Origin: Bacillus sp. 1780r2a1
GTDB taxonomy: Bacteria; Bacillota; Bacilli; Bacillales; Bacillaceae_H
DNA length: 64,000 nucleotides
Direction: 5' to 3'
Assembly (NCBI GenBank): GCA_024134725.1
Contig: CP099863.1
Span: 1,421,501 to 1,485,500 of the forward strand
Shown: piece by piece, positions 26,466 to 35,345 of the stretch
How positions within the stretch are numbered: position 1 is the first letter of the stretch
Layout of the letters: each line of letters starts with the position of its first letter
Program-made: the position numbers and the translations under genes
Notes under the pieces: generated by a model
What the model was told of the DNA's origin: nothing
Databases searched by the model: none
The model's input: only the letters and a program-made list of their open reading frames with translations

Positions 26466-26663
26466 AAAGAGGCTGGAACATACCAAAACCTTTTCTTACT
26501 TTTTTATATTGTCAGAATACGTTAGGGCTATTCCGCTACGCTCCACTTCACCATGTTTTCAAAATTATTTTCATAATCAAAATAACCTGAACGATTAAAA
26601 GTGAGAAACTCTCAATCGTTCAGGTTTATCATTGGCTGAAATACTTATGTCCGAGCTTCTTTC
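26464..26663. repeat. Noncoding repeat-like element with inverted ends
   Basis: Ends AAAAGAGGCTGGAACATA (about 26465-26482) and the complement of TATGTCCGAGCTTCTTTC (26646-26663) match at 14 of 18 positions. Inside is a perfect 13-bp stem (AACCTGAACGATT at 26584-26596, its complement at 26614-26626). There is no ORF in the approximately 200 bp. It resembles the small dispersed intergenic repeats of Bacillus genomes; copy number is unchecked. Confidence 0.5.
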
Positions 26664-26666
26664 TCC

Positions 26667-26969
26667 TTACTCTTCTGTACTTTCAGCTTCTAGGTGCTTG
26701 CTACAAAATGTTTGAACTTCATCGGCTTCATCATCTTCTAGCTCAAAATCTAACACCTTATTAGTAAAAATTTCATAAAAATAAGGTTGAGAAATAGAAG
26801 ATTCGCCATCTTTAATAATATAAAGTGTTCGAAGGCCTAAGTCACTGCCTGTATATAACTCATCCTCTTCATCTACATCGATATAAAGATGAAATTCATA
26901 GCGTTCACCTGATAACATTCCAAATGGATCTTGCAATTTTTCTACTGTGTATTCACGAATTGAAAACAT
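26667..26969 (-). CDS. Conserved hypothetical protein, 100 residues
   Basis: Begins MFSIREYTVEKLQDPFGMLS and contains YEFHLYIDVDEEDELYTGS. Small, acidic and probably cytosolic; possibly the DUF6509 family, which I name with limited confidence. The start is ATG 26969 behind AGAAAGGATAAAACAT; the frame reaching 27035 lacks an RBS. Function unknown. The stop codon abuts the repeat-like element. Confidence 0.72.
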   Translation of the reverse strand: MFSIREYTVEKLQDPFGMLSGERYEFHLYIDVDEEDELYTGSDLGLRTLYIIKDGESSISQPYFYEIFTNKVLDFELEDDEADEVQTFCSKHLEAESTEE

Positions 26970-27094
26970 ATGTTTTATCCTTTCTGTTTGAAACAAAAAT
27001 TGCTCCTGGCTTAATAATATGTAAGAGAAAAGCAACTAAAGAGCTTCTTTATTATAGCCTAAATAATAAAAGAGAACAAAGGATGATTGTTTAC

Positions 27095-27388
27095 TTAAGG
27101 ATTTACAAGTTTTAATAAATGAACTGTTCGATTTAAAATGAGAGCTTCTGTTTGCTTTCGGTAATCCTTGTAGTGGGAACTTGATAAATGTTCATCTAAA
27201 GCATGTTTATCCCGCCATTGTTCGTAGAAAACAAAAATGGAAGGGACTTCGATGGAGCGATGCAAATCATATTGAATACATCCACTTTCACTCTTTGACG
27301 GTGCCAATACGCTTAGCAAGGCATCGTATAGTTTTTCCTCAGAACCTGGCTTTGCCTCGAGGAGGACGGTTACTATTATAACGGACAT
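27095..27388 (-). CDS. Antibiotic biosynthesis monooxygenase-type (putative quinol monooxygenase)
   Basis: 97-residue ABM-domain protein of dimeric alpha/beta fold. Typical elements: VTVLLEAKPGSEEKLYDAL, GCIQYDLHRS and FVFYEQWRDKHALDEHLSS followed by the HY pair. Relatives (YgiN, YcnE) act on quinones or have unproven roles. The start is ATG with AAAGGAGATTTTT. Divergent from a MarR regulator with a palindrome between them, so that regulator is likely to control it. Confidence 0.87.
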   Translation of the reverse strand: MSVIIVTVLLEAKPGSEEKLYDALLSVLAPSKSESGCIQYDLHRSIEVPSIFVFYEQWRDKHALDEHLSSSHYKDYRKQTEALILNRTVHLLKLVNP

Positions 27389-27445
27389 AAAAATCTCCTT
27401 TGACTAATGAAATTTTATTATTATTCTTTCGAAATAAATGGAGGA

Positions 27446-27465
27446 ATATACATTTTGGTATATTG
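27446..27465. promoter_or_regulatory. Candidate MarR operator
   Basis: AATATAC-ATTTTG-GTATATT: a 20-bp inverted repeat between the divergent monooxygenase and marR genes, in the size range of MarR operators. Confidence 0.55.
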
Positions 27466-27522
27466 TACATGGACATATGGATGAAGGTGCGATAAACTGA
27501 AACAAAAGGAGTGCACGGAAGT

Positions 27523-27963
27523 ATGAACAAGGAAAGCTATAAATTAGATGATTCGCTAGGATATCGATTGTTTCACGCCTCACGCTTAATGATGAACCGT
27601 TTAAATCATCATTTTAAAAATAATGATTATCCTCTTACATACGAACAGTGGCAGATTATGAGTAGGTTATATGAAAAAGATGGCCAAACTCAAAATCAGC
27701 TAGCCATTCAAAATGAACGCGATCAAGCAAGCGTATCACGTTTAATTGATAATATGATTAAGCGTGAGTTAGTAAAGAGAGTTCCACATATAACGGATCG
27801 TCGAATTAACTTAATTTATTTGACAGAATACGGAAAAAGTATTCAGGTAGAATTAGAAAAACTGGCACAGCAAACAATTAGCGATGCATCAGAAGGTTTA
27901 ACAGAAGAAGAGTTAGCAATCTGTTTGTCAACACTAAATAAAATCCGCTATAATTTAAGATAA
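27523..27963 (+). CDS. MarR family transcriptional regulator
   Basis: 146-residue winged-helix dimeric regulator. The DNA-binding part includes LTYEQWQIMSRLYEKDGQTQ, the recognition helix DQASVSRLIDNMIKRELVKR and the wing VPHITDRRINLIYLT. MarR proteins usually repress the divergent gene and release on binding phenolic ligands or on oxidation. The start is ATG 27523 (AAAAGGAG 12 bases upstream). GTG 27511 overlaps the RBS. The target is presumed to be the monooxygenase at 27095. Confidence 0.9.
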   Translation: MNKESYKLDDSLGYRLFHASRLMMNRLNHHFKNNDYPLTYEQWQIMSRLYEKDGQTQNQLAIQNERDQASVSRLIDNMIKRELVKRVPHITDRRINLIYLTEYGKSIQVELEKLAQQTISDASEGLTEEELAICLSTLNKIRYNLR

Positions 27964-27969
27964 CAGGTA

Positions 27970-28010
27970 ATCTCCGTTTGTCAGGTAAGTACAAATGGAG
28001 GCTATTTTTG
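27970..28010 (+). terminator. Terminator of marR
   Basis: CTCCGTTTGT/ACAAATGGAG (one G-U) around a 9-base loop, then GCTATTTTTG. Confidence 0.7.
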
Positions 28011-28013
28011 AAC

Positions 28014-28037
28014 AAAAACTTGTTTAAACAAGTTTTT
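28014..28037. repeat. Perfect 24-bp palindrome
   Basis: AAAAACTTGTTT followed directly by its complement, no spacer. It lies 13 bp before a TTGACA and Fur box at the siderophore operon. It could be a loop-less terminator or an operator. Confidence 0.5.
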
Positions 28038-28071
28038 ATGTGGAAATGAAGAAAAAAATAGGGGAATCCTA

Positions 28072-28099
28072 TTGACATATGATAATGATTTTCATTATC
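28072..28099 (+). promoter_or_regulatory. Fur box 1 with overlapping promoter of the siderophore operon
   Basis: TTGACA (28072-28077) is followed by GATAATGATTTTCATTATC (28081-28099), which matches 17 of 19 positions of the Fur consensus. Fur bound there would cover the -35 to -10 region. Confidence 0.85.
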
Positions 28100-28164
28100 A
28101 TATAGTAAGTGGTAAGATAACAAGACAAGTGATGGAGACATCATTTTATTTTTTATCAATCATT

Positions 28165-28183
28165 GATAATGATTATCGTTATT
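28165..28183 (+). promoter_or_regulatory. Fur box 2
   Basis: GATAATGATTATCGTTATT, 16 of 19 to the Fur consensus, 84 bp downstream of box 1 and 38 bp before the yclN start. Confidence 0.75.
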
Positions 28184-28221
28184 GTTGTTTTAAATTATAC
28201 ATAGTAAGGAAGAATAGCAGC

Positions 28222-29172
28222 GTGAAAATTAGGTATCTTATTATTCTACTATTTTTATTATCGCTTATTTCGTTATTTATCGGCGTATCACCAGTAAACA
28301 TTCACGGAATTTTATCCTTTGATCAAGAGCAAATTCAAGTGCTATTAATTAGTCGTTTTCCACGATTAATTAGCATCATTATTGCTGGAGTAAGCTTAAG
28401 TATATGCGGGTTGATTATGCAGCAGCTTACAAGAAATAAATTTGTTTCTCCAACGACTGCTGGAACCATGGATTCTGCACGCTTAGGTGTTTTAGTAGCG
28501 CTGATGTTATTCACATCGGCTAGTCCAATTCAAAAAATGTTGGTTGCATTTGTTTTCGCTTTAGTTGGAACTTTCATTTTTATGAAGATTTTAGATTCTA
28601 TTAAAGTAAAAGACCGAATCTTTATTCCTCTTGTGGGTTTAATGTTTGGGAATGTTATCGGTTCAATTACCACCTTTTTTGCGTATAAAAATGATTTAAT
28701 TCAAAGCATTGGTTCTTGGCTACAAGGTGATTTCTCTACCATTATTTCAGGGCAATATGAGTTGATCTACTTAAGTGTCCCACTGATGGTTATTGCCTAC
28801 TTGTACGCAAATAAATTTACGATTGCAGGAATGGGAGAAGACTTTGCTACAAATTTGGGCTTACCATTTAAGCAAATTGTGAACATTGGGTTAGTCATTG
28901 TAGCGCTTGTGTCATCCATTGTATTGTTAACGGTTGGAATGATTCCTTTTTTAGGACTAATCATTCCGAATATTGTCTCAATGTATGCTGGAGATCATTT
29001 GAAAAACAGTCTTCCGCAAACAGCTTTGCTTGGAGCAGTTTTTGTGTTAATTTGTGATATTTTAGGGCGAGTTATCATTTATCCATACGAAATTTCAATT
29101 GGTATGATGGTAGGCGTCATTGGCAGTGGCATATTCTTGTACATGTTGATTAGGAGAAAGGCTTATGAGTAA
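28222..29172 (+). CDS. yclN: Iron-siderophore ABC transporter permease (YclN type)
   Basis: FecCD-family permease, 316 residues (B. subtilis YclN 316), with about nine membrane helices. Family motifs: LLISRFPRLISIIIAGVSLS, GLIMQQLTRNKFVSPTTAGT, and the coupling-helix region GEDFATNLGLPF. The start is GTG 28222 behind AAGGAAGAATAGCA; the frame open from 28072 runs through the Fur box and is not coding. In B. subtilis YclNOPQ imports petrobactin and related catecholates. First of four genes, overlapping the next by 8 bp. Confidence 0.9.
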   Translation: MKIRYLIILLFLLSLISLFIGVSPVNIHGILSFDQEQIQVLLISRFPRLISIIIAGVSLSICGLIMQQLTRNKFVSPTTAGTMDSARLGVLVALMLFTSASPIQKMLVAFVFALVGTFIFMKILDSIKVKDRIFIPLVGLMFGNVIGSITTFFAYKNDLIQSIGSWLQGDFSTIISGQYELIYLSVPLMVIAYLYANKFTIAGMGEDFATNLGLPFKQIVNIGLVIVALVSSIVLLTVGMIPFLGLIIPNIVSMYAGDHLKNSLPQTALLGAVFVLICDILGRVIIYPYEISIGMMVGVIGSGIFLYMLIRRKAYE

Positions 29173-30115
29173 TCGATTGAAATTAATAGTTTTAGCAATC
29201 TTGACAGTTGGCGTAACTTTATTATTTTTATTTTATCAATCAAATGGTAATTGGGACTATATTCTGCCAAGGCGTTTAGGGAAATTAGCAGCAATTCTTC
29301 TAACAGGGTTTTCAATTGCGGTTTCGACCGTCGTGTTTCAAACAATCACGAACAATCGGATTTTAACACCGAGTATTATCGGCTTAGATTCTTTATATAT
29401 GCTTATTCAAACCCTTCTTATTTTCTTGTTTGGCTCAATGAATATCTTAACGATGAATAAAAATATAAACTTTATGCTTTCAATTGTAGCAATGGTGTTG
29501 TTTGCTATGCTTCTCTATAAAATGTTGTTTAAGAAAGAAGGAAAAAGTAATATCTATTTTTTACTGTTAGTGGGATTAATTTTTGGGACGTTTTTCCAAA
29601 GTATTTCTTCCTTCATGCAAGTATTAATTGATCCGAATGAATTTTTAATTGTACAAGATCGAATGTTTGCAAGCTTTAATAATGTGCAAACTGAACTACT
29701 TTTTCTATCCTTCTTACTAATTATCATACTAAGCGTATATGGATTTCGGTATGTTAAGTATTTAGACGTTTTATCACTGGGAAGAGAAGAAGCGATTAAC
29801 CTTGGAATTGACTATGATGCAGTGACAAAGAAGCTTCTGGTATTAATTTCCATCTTTATTTCTATCGCAACAGCATTGGTTGGACCCATTACGTTTTTAG
29901 GCTTACTAGTTGTTAACGTAGCGCATGAAGTGTTTAAAACATATCGTCACACGTATCTACTAGGTGGTTCTATTATCATTAGTATTTTCTCTTTAGTAGG
30001 GGGCTTACTAGTAGTTGAACGTGTCTTCACATTTTCAACGACGCTCAGCGTCATTATTAACTTTATTGGGGGCGCATATTTTCTTTATCTTTTATTAAAG
30101 GGGAGTAGAACATGA
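29165..30115 (+). CDS. yclO: Iron-siderophore ABC transporter permease (YclO type)
   Basis: Second FecCD permease, 316 residues. Motifs: LPRRLGKLAAILLTGFSIAV, FQTITNNRILTPSIIGLDS, and LGREEAINLGIDY at the coupling helix. It forms the heterodimeric channel with the previous gene product. The ATG overlaps the end of yclN, and its own end overlaps yclP by 4 bp, so the three products are translationally coupled. Confidence 0.9.
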   Translation: MSNRLKLIVLAILTVGVTLLFLFYQSNGNWDYILPRRLGKLAAILLTGFSIAVSTVVFQTITNNRILTPSIIGLDSLYMLIQTLLIFLFGSMNILTMNKNINFMLSIVAMVLFAMLLYKMLFKKEGKSNIYFLLLVGLIFGTFFQSISSFMQVLIDPNEFLIVQDRMFASFNNVQTELLFLSFLLIIILSVYGFRYVKYLDVLSLGREEAINLGIDYDAVTKKLLVLISIFISIATALVGPITFLGLLVVNVAHEVFKTYRHTYLLGGSIIISIFSLVGGLLVVERVFTFSTTLSVIINFIGGAYFLYLLLKGSRT

Positions 30116-30873
30116 TTGCTGTTAATGGCGTAACAAAAAGGTATGGAAACAAAAAAGTAATAGATGATGTATCTGTCCAAATTCATAAGGGGAAAATTAC
30201 ATCATTCATCGGACCGAATGGAGCAGGGAAAAGTACGCTCCTATCTATGATTAGTCGCATCTTAAAAAGAGATGAAGGCGAAATTTTACTAGAAGGTCAC
30301 GATGTAATGAATTCCAAAAGCAATGAGTTAGCAAAGAAAATTTCAATCTTGAAACAAACAAATCACTTAACAATGCGGCTTACAATTCGAGAGCTCGTAT
30401 CATTTGGTAGATTCCCATATTCACAGGGAAAGCTGAAAAAAGAAGATATAGCGTATATAGACGAAGCGATTGCATATATGGAGCTTGAAGAAATGCAGCA
30501 TAAGTACATTGATGAACTAAGTGGTGGACAGCGTCAACGAGCATACATTGCAATGGTTTTAGCTCAAAATACGGATTATATCTTGCTTGATGAACCTTTA
30601 AATAACTTAGATATGAAGCACTCTGTTCAAATCATGAAGGTTTTAAGAAGACTTGTGGATGAGTTAGGCAAAACGATTATTATCGTTATTCACGACATTA
30701 ACTTTGCCTCATGCTATTCAGATTACATTGTTGCTTTAAAGAATGGACAACTTATTAAGCATGGAGCAACTGCTGAAATTATTAAAGAAGATGTGCTCTT
30801 AGACGTCTATGATATGCATATTCCTATTCAAACCATTAATGGAAACAAGATAGGCGTTTACTTTTCAGCTTAA
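30112..30873 (+). CDS. yclP: Iron-siderophore ABC transporter ATPase (YclP type)
   Basis: 253-residue ABC ATPase of the FepC family. Walker A GPNGAGKS, signature LSGGQRQRAYIAM, Walker B YILLDEPLNNLD and the switch His in VIHDINFA are all intact. It energises the YclN/YclO channel. A 131-bp gap with a stem-loop separates it from the binding-protein gene, whereas the first three genes overlap. Confidence 0.92.
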   Translation: MIAVNGVTKRYGNKKVIDDVSVQIHKGKITSFIGPNGAGKSTLLSMISRILKRDEGEILLEGHDVMNSKSNELAKKISILKQTNHLTMRLTIRELVSFGRFPYSQGKLKKEDIAYIDEAIAYMELEEMQHKYIDELSGGQRQRAYIAMVLAQNTDYILLDEPLNNLDMKHSVQIMKVLRRLVDELGKTIIIVIHDINFASCYSDYIVALKNGQLIKHGATAEIIKEDVLLDVYDMHIPIQTINGNKIGVYFSA

Positions 30874-30912
30874 AGGTAAGGTGATTATTGCTTTAATTAA
30901 GAGGTTATTTAG

Positions 30913-30953
30913 CACTGGGCCCTTTACATGAAGTGCAAAAATAGCACCCGGTG
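30913..30953 (+). other. Intercistronic stem-loop between yclP and yclQ
   Basis: CACTGGG (30913-30919) pairs with CCCGGTG (30947-30953). A GTGC/GCAC pairing in the loop (30933-30936 with 30944-30947) competes at the edge. No T-run. It could protect a processed transcript end and let the binding protein be made in excess. Confidence 0.4.
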
Positions 30954-31004
30954 ATTAGAGTAATTCACATATATTTTAAATACAATGAAAAAGGTGGAAG
31001 TTAG

Positions 31005-31958
31005 ATGAAGAAGCTATATATGGTATTTCTAGCAGCATTGCTTGCAGTTGTAGTTGCAGCTTGCGGATCAAATGAAGCGAGCACGACTGCTGATAGTGAA
31101 AAGAAAGAAGCAAAAAAGGAAGAAACAATTACAGTTCAGCATGAATTAGGAGAAACAAAAGTAGAAAAAAATCCAGAAAAGGTAGTAGTCTTTGATTTTG
31201 GTACGTTAGATTCCATGGATAAATTGGGAATTAACGTAACGGGTGTGCCCCAAGACAGCATGCCTTCTTATCTATCAAAATATGAAGATAAGAAATATGA
31301 AAATGTAGGGGGATTAAAAGAACCTGATTTTGAGAAAATCAGCGAAATTAACCCAGATCTAATCGTTATCTCAGGGCGTCAAGCTGAGCAATACGACGAG
31401 TTTACTAAAATTGCACCAACAATTTATATGGGCTTAGATACAGAAAACTATATGGATTCATTTAAGAAAAATGCACAAACGTTAGGCGAAATCTTTGATA
31501 AAGAAGCAGAGGTAGAAAAAGAGGTAGCAGCTGTTGAAAAAACAATGGCAACTGTGAAAGAAGAAGCTCAAGCTTCAAAGAAAAATGGTTTAATTGTTCT
31601 TGTTAACGAAGGAAAAGTAAGCGCATATGGACCAGGTTCACGTTTTGGTATTATTCATGATGAGCTAGGAGTTACGCCAGTTGATGCTGGTATTGAAGCT
31701 TCTACGCATGGTCAAGGAGTGTCGTTTGAATACATCGTAGAAAAGAATCCTGATTACTTGTTTGTAGTGGACCGTAGCGCAGTTGTAGGTGGGGAATCTT
31801 CTGCTAAGCAAGCACTGGAAAATGAATTAATTAAAAAAACAAAAGCATATAAAGAAGGAAACATTGTTTATTTAAATCCGAACTACTGGTACTTATCAGG
31901 TGGGGGACTACTTTCAGTAGCTGAGATGGCGAACGAAATTGAAAAAGCAGTACAATGA
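31005..31958 (+). CDS. yclQ: Siderophore-binding lipoprotein (YclQ type)
   Basis: 317-residue substrate-binding lipoprotein (B. subtilis YclQ 317), FeuA/FatB cluster. Lipobox VAAC with the lipidated Cys about residue 20, then a Ser/Thr/Glu/Lys linker. The helical-backbone binding fold follows: KNPEKVVVFDFGTLDSMDKL, VGGLKEPDFEKISEINPDLIV, and WYLSGGGLLSVAEM at the end. The start is ATG 31005 behind AAAGGTGGAAGTTAG. Expected to be derepressed in iron starvation through the Fur boxes upstream of yclN. Confidence 0.92.
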   Translation: MKKLYMVFLAALLAVVVAACGSNEASTTADSEKKEAKKEETITVQHELGETKVEKNPEKVVVFDFGTLDSMDKLGINVTGVPQDSMPSYLSKYEDKKYENVGGLKEPDFEKISEINPDLIVISGRQAEQYDEFTKIAPTIYMGLDTENYMDSFKKNAQTLGEIFDKEAEVEKEVAAVEKTMATVKEEAQASKKNGLIVLVNEGKVSAYGPGSRFGIIHDELGVTPVDAGIEASTHGQGVSFEYIVEKNPDYLFVVDRSAVVGGESSAKQALENELIKKTKAYKEGNIVYLNPNYWYLSGGGLLSVAEMANEIEKAVQ

Positions 31959-31960
31959 CG

Positions 31961-31996
31961 AAAAAGCGATGCGGTTTAAGCCGCATCGCTTTTTTA
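31961..31996. terminator. Bidirectional terminator after yclQ
   Basis: AAAAAGCGATGCGG/CCGCATCGCTTTTTT around a 6-base loop. Confidence 0.93.
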
Positions 31997-32269
31997 TTCT
32001 TGATCTTTTATTTTAGCCATTTTATGAAGAGCTTCATGCATTTTAAATACAACAATCAAGGTTTCGCAGTAAATGCGCGTAAATAGTGGCCCTACCACAA
32101 TTAATGCTAGGCCTAAAAAGACAAGGGAACCACCACCATACATGCTATTAATTCCACTTACAATAAATCCAAACCCTAATAAAATTGTTAAGACAGAGAC
32201 AATAATGAAGACAATTTTAATGATAGAAGGTGTTAACATCTTGTCGAAGTTGAAAAAGCTACTATTCAT
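31994..32269 (-). CDS. DUF4282 membrane protein
   Basis: 91 residues with two membrane helices (about 16-38 and 46-68) after a short FFNFDKMLTPSIIKI opening, the pattern of DUF4282 proteins. Function unknown. The stop codon falls in the terminator shared with yclQ. The start is ATG with AAATTAAATG-type context and GGGGAGAAATTAA upstream on the minus strand. Confidence 0.75.
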   Translation of the reverse strand: MNSSFFNFDKMLTPSIIKIVFIIVSVLTILLGFGFIVSGINSMYGGGSLVFLGLALIVVGPLFTRIYCETLIVVFKMHEALHKMAKIKDQE

Positions 32270-32424
32270 TTAATTTCTCCCCTTTGGTGTGTAGACTAGT
32301 TGTGTTGTCCTTTTATACATATAAGCAAACTTCACTATTTAGAACAGAATCAACATATTTTTAATGTTATCAATCAAGTATATAATGATAGAAAAGTAGA
32401 AAATGCGAATAGACGGAGGAACTA

Positions 32425-32895
32425 ATGATTAAAGAAAATGATGTTCTAAATAATCAACAAGCGAAAATTATTTTAGCTTTACAAAAACGGTCATACGAAG
32501 TCGAAGCATCAATTATTCATAATCGCGAAATTCCACCTTTACAAGAAACGCTCCTGCAACTACAACAATCCAAAGAAATATTTTTAGGTTACTACATAGA
32601 AGAAACGTTAGCTGGCGTTATTTCGTTTAAAGTGTTAGGAAAAGAGTTGGATATTTACCGACTGTTTATTGATCCTGTACACTTTAAAAAAGGAATTGCT
32701 CAAAAATTACTAGCCTTTGTAGAAATGAATTATTCAGTTACTAAGCTAGTTGTGTCTACAGCATCAAAGAATATACCAGCTATTCGCCTTTATCAAAAGG
32801 AAGGTTTTGTTGAGGTAAGAACCACAAAAATAAATGATGAGCTAACTCTAGTTCATTTGGAGAAAGTAATAGAAGACGGTACACTACCATTATAG
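32425..32895 (+). CDS. GNAT family N-acetyltransferase
   Basis: 156 residues with the GNAT fold: LGYYIEETLAGVISFKVLG, then DIYRLFIDPVHFKKGIAQKLL (motif A, acetyl-CoA pyrophosphate loop), and ASKNIPAIRLYQKEGFVEV (motif B). Acceptor substrate unknown. ATG 32425 follows GACGGAGGAACTA. Sixteen bp before yyaL, with no terminator between, so they are probably co-transcribed. Confidence 0.87.
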   Translation: MIKENDVLNNQQAKIILALQKRSYEVEASIIHNREIPPLQETLLQLQQSKEIFLGYYIEETLAGVISFKVLGKELDIYRLFIDPVHFKKGIAQKLLAFVEMNYSVTKLVVSTASKNIPAIRLYQKEGFVEVRTTKINDELTLVHLEKVIEDGTLPL

Positions 32896-32910
32896 AAAGA
32901 AGGGATAAAG

Positions 32911-34947
32911 ATGAAAAAACATACTAACGCACTGATTCATGAGAAATCTCCTTACCTGCTCCAGCACGCACATAACCCAGTCAATTGGTATCCATGGGGA
33001 GATGAAGCCTTTGAAAAAGCTAAGTGTGAAAATAAACCTGTATTTGTATCAATTGGATATAGTACTTGTCATTGGTGTCACGTGATGGAAAAAGAAAGCT
33101 TTGAAGATGAAGAAGTCGCAGATTTATTAAATAGACACTTTATTGCCATTAAGGTAGACCGAGAAGAGCGTCCAGATATTGATTCTATTTACATGCGCGT
33201 GTGCCAAATGATGACCAATCATGGAGGTTGGCCTTTAAACGTCTTTTTAACACCTGACCAAAAACCGTTTTATGCGGGTACCTATTTTCCAAAGAATAGC
33301 GCTTACAATAGACCAGGTATGATGGATGCGCTGCCGCAGCTCGCTGAAAAGTTTCTGCATGAGCGGCCTTTTGTTGAAAAGGTAGGAGAGCAGGTTGTAA
33401 AAGGTTTAAAAGCTTCTGTACATATTCCTTCAGACAGCACAATTGATGAAGGTACTCTTCATCAAGCATTTCAGCAGCTCGTTGGTCAATTTGATCCAGT
33501 GTACGGAGGATTTGGGCAATCACCGAAATTTCCGATGCCGCATACGCTGACATTTTTGCTTCGCTATCATCGATTAACAAATAATGATACAGCGTTATTA
33601 ATGGTTGAAAAAACGCTCGATTCGTTAGCTTCAAGCGGTCTCTATGATCAAATTGGTGGTGGGTTTGCGAGGTACTCAACAGATCAGCAATGGATGATTC
33701 CACACTTTGAAAAAATGCTCTATGATCAAGGGCTTTTGCTACATGCTTATATTGAAGCTTACCAAATGACAAAAAAGAAGCGCTATCGTGAAATAATTGA
33801 AGAGAGTATTGCATTTTTAATTCGTGAAATGAGAGATAGTCAAACAGGTGCATTCTATTCCGCAATTGATGCGGACTCAGAAGGAGCAGAAGGGACCTAT
33901 TATGTATGGTCAAAAGAAGAAATAACAAACCTTTTTACTGAAGAGGAAGCTGAGTTTGTTTGTAGTGCATATAGCATTACGGAAGAAGGGAATTTTGAAG
34001 GCAAGAACCACCTTCATTTAATACCAACGGAAATAGAGGAGCTAGCTAAGCTCAGTAAACAATCCATTAAAGAAACGGAAGCTAAGCTGAAAACATGCAA
34101 TGAAAAGCTGTTAAAAGAGCGCCAGAAACGCATATACCCTCATGTTGATGATAAGATCTTAACATCTTGGAACGGCTTGATTATAAGCGCATTAGCAAAG
34201 GCTGGACGGGCATTGCAAAATGAAACATTTACAGAGCTAGCTGAGCAGGCTGCGCTTTTTATTCACGAAAATATGTACAAAACGGAGCGCTTAATGGTTC
34301 GCTATCGTGAAGGAGAAGTAAAAGAAAAAGGTTTAATTGATGATTATGCGTTTTTATTGTGGGCTTATAACGACCTTTATGATGCAACGCTCAAAGTAGA
34401 GTATCTGACAAAAGCAAAAGCAATTGCTGAGAATATGACTTCATTATTTTGGGATAAAGACAAAGGTGGTTTTTTCTTTACTGGGAGTGATGCAGAGCAA
34501 CTGCTTGTGCGTGAAAAAGAAGTGTACGATGGTGCTCTTCCTTCCGGTAATAGCGTCGCTGTTTGTCAGCTTTTGCGTTTAGGTCATCGAACAGGAAACG
34601 AGAAGTTATTACAAATGGTTGAAAAGATGGAGCGAACGTTTTATTCACTTATTCGAATGCAAGCCAGTAGCCACACGCAGTTTTTGCAAGCGAGGCTTGA
34701 ACAGGCAATCGGGATAAAAGAAGTCATTGTGTTAGCTAAAGAGACATTAGAAGAAATACAGCTTTTGAAGACTTCATTTATACCAGAAGTTGTATGGTTA
34801 ATTGGAAATAAAAACGAACTGATGCCACATGCTCATTTCATAGAGAGCTATGACCAAAGAAATGAGTCAATCATTTATGTGTGTAAAGATTTTGCGTGCG
34901 AGCGCCCGTCTATGGAAATAAAAAAGGCTATCGAAGCAGTTTTATAA
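32911..34947 (+). CDS. yyaL: Thioredoxin-domain protein, YyaL/SPATA20 family
   Basis: 678-residue DUF255 protein. An N-terminal thioredoxin-like domain (1-165) has the family signature [20 protein letters not shown] and the CxxC motif [20 protein letters not shown]. An (alpha/alpha)6 barrel-like region follows ([38 protein letters not shown]), similar to glycosyl hydrolase barrels. The biochemical role is not settled. B. subtilis YyaL has a similar length. The start is ATG 32911 behind AGAAGGGATAAAG. Confidence 0.88.
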   Translation: MKKHTNALIHEKSPYLLQHAHNPVNWYPWGDEAFEKAKCENKPVFVSIGYSTCHWCHVMEKESFEDEEVADLLNRHFIAIKVDREERPDIDSIYMRVCQMMTNHGGWPLNVFLTPDQKPFYAGTYFPKNSAYNRPGMMDALPQLAEKFLHERPFVEKVGEQVVKGLKASVHIPSDSTIDEGTLHQAFQQLVGQFDPVYGGFGQSPKFPMPHTLTFLLRYHRLTNNDTALLMVEKTLDSLASSGLYDQIGGGFARYSTDQQWMIPHFEKMLYDQGLLLHAYIEAYQMTKKKRYREIIEESIAFLIREMRDSQTGAFYSAIDADSEGAEGTYYVWSKEEITNLFTEEEAEFVCSAYSITEEGNFEGKNHLHLIPTEIEELAKLSKQSIKETEAKLKTCNEKLLKERQKRIYPHVDDKILTSWNGLIISALAKAGRALQNETFTELAEQAALFIHENMYKTERLMVRYREGEVKEKGLIDDYAFLLWAYNDLYDATLKVEYLTKAKAIAENMTSLFWDKDKGGFFFTGSDAEQLLVREKEVYDGALPSGNSVAVCQLLRLGHRTGNEKLLQMVEKMERTFYSLIRMQASSHTQFLQARLEQAIGIKEVIVLAKETLEEIQLLKTSFIPEVVWLIGNKNELMPHAHFIESYDQRNESIIYVCKDFACERPSMEIKKAIEAVL

Positions 34948-34954
34948 AAGCAAT

Positions 34955-34988
34955 AAAATACCGCCATTCCTCTATGGCGGTATTTTTT
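34955..34988. terminator. Bidirectional terminator after yyaL
   Basis: AAATACCGCCAT, loop TCCTCT, ATGGCGGTATTTTTT. Confidence 0.92.
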
Positions 34989-35238
34989 ATGATAGTTGCT
35001 TGCTTTCAGCGTGTTTTACAAATGTATATTCATCTTCAATTAAACCACATGCTGCGCACTGAATGCGACGTTCTGGACCACGGTATGGGGCATGGAAAGC
35101 ATCTAGTGAATCATTGGTATATTCTGTTACAACATCACCAGAGCGAGGATCTAATTTGACCGCCGTCGCTTTTTGCTCAATGATATTAAAGCGCGTTCGA
35201 TTTGTTTTACAGCTTGGACATAAATACGGATTTCCCAT
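34987..35238 (-). CDS. Small zinc-ribbon protein, 83 residues
   Basis: Two CxxC knuckles (YLCPSCK near the N-terminus, IQCAACG near residue 63) form a probable zinc ribbon around a beta-rich insert. No catalytic motif. The start is ATG 35238 behind GGAGGTGGACAAC; the GTG nine bases upstream lies in the RBS. Function not recognised. Convergent with yyaL and divergent from yprA. Confidence 0.75.
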   Translation of the reverse strand: MGNPYLCPSCKTNRTRFNIIEQKATAVKLDPRSGDVVTEYTNDSLDAFHAPYRGPERRIQCAACGLIEDEYTFVKHAESKQLS

Positions 35239-35345
35239 GTTGTCCACCTCCTAGTTGTTACGATGTCCTTTTTTTGAAAAAACATACAAAAACTAATGAT
35301 TTGAAACAGGCCTTAGATTCGTTAAAATAAAGCTAGGTGATGAAG

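Noticed and set aside
28072-28221. Upstream extension of the yclN frame
   Set aside because: It translates the Fur boxes and promoter; no RBS, and the family length is met from GTG 28222.
33185-33928. 247-residue minus-strand frame
   Set aside because: It lies wholly inside yyaL, has no RBS and no family resemblance, and the plus-strand gene is clear.
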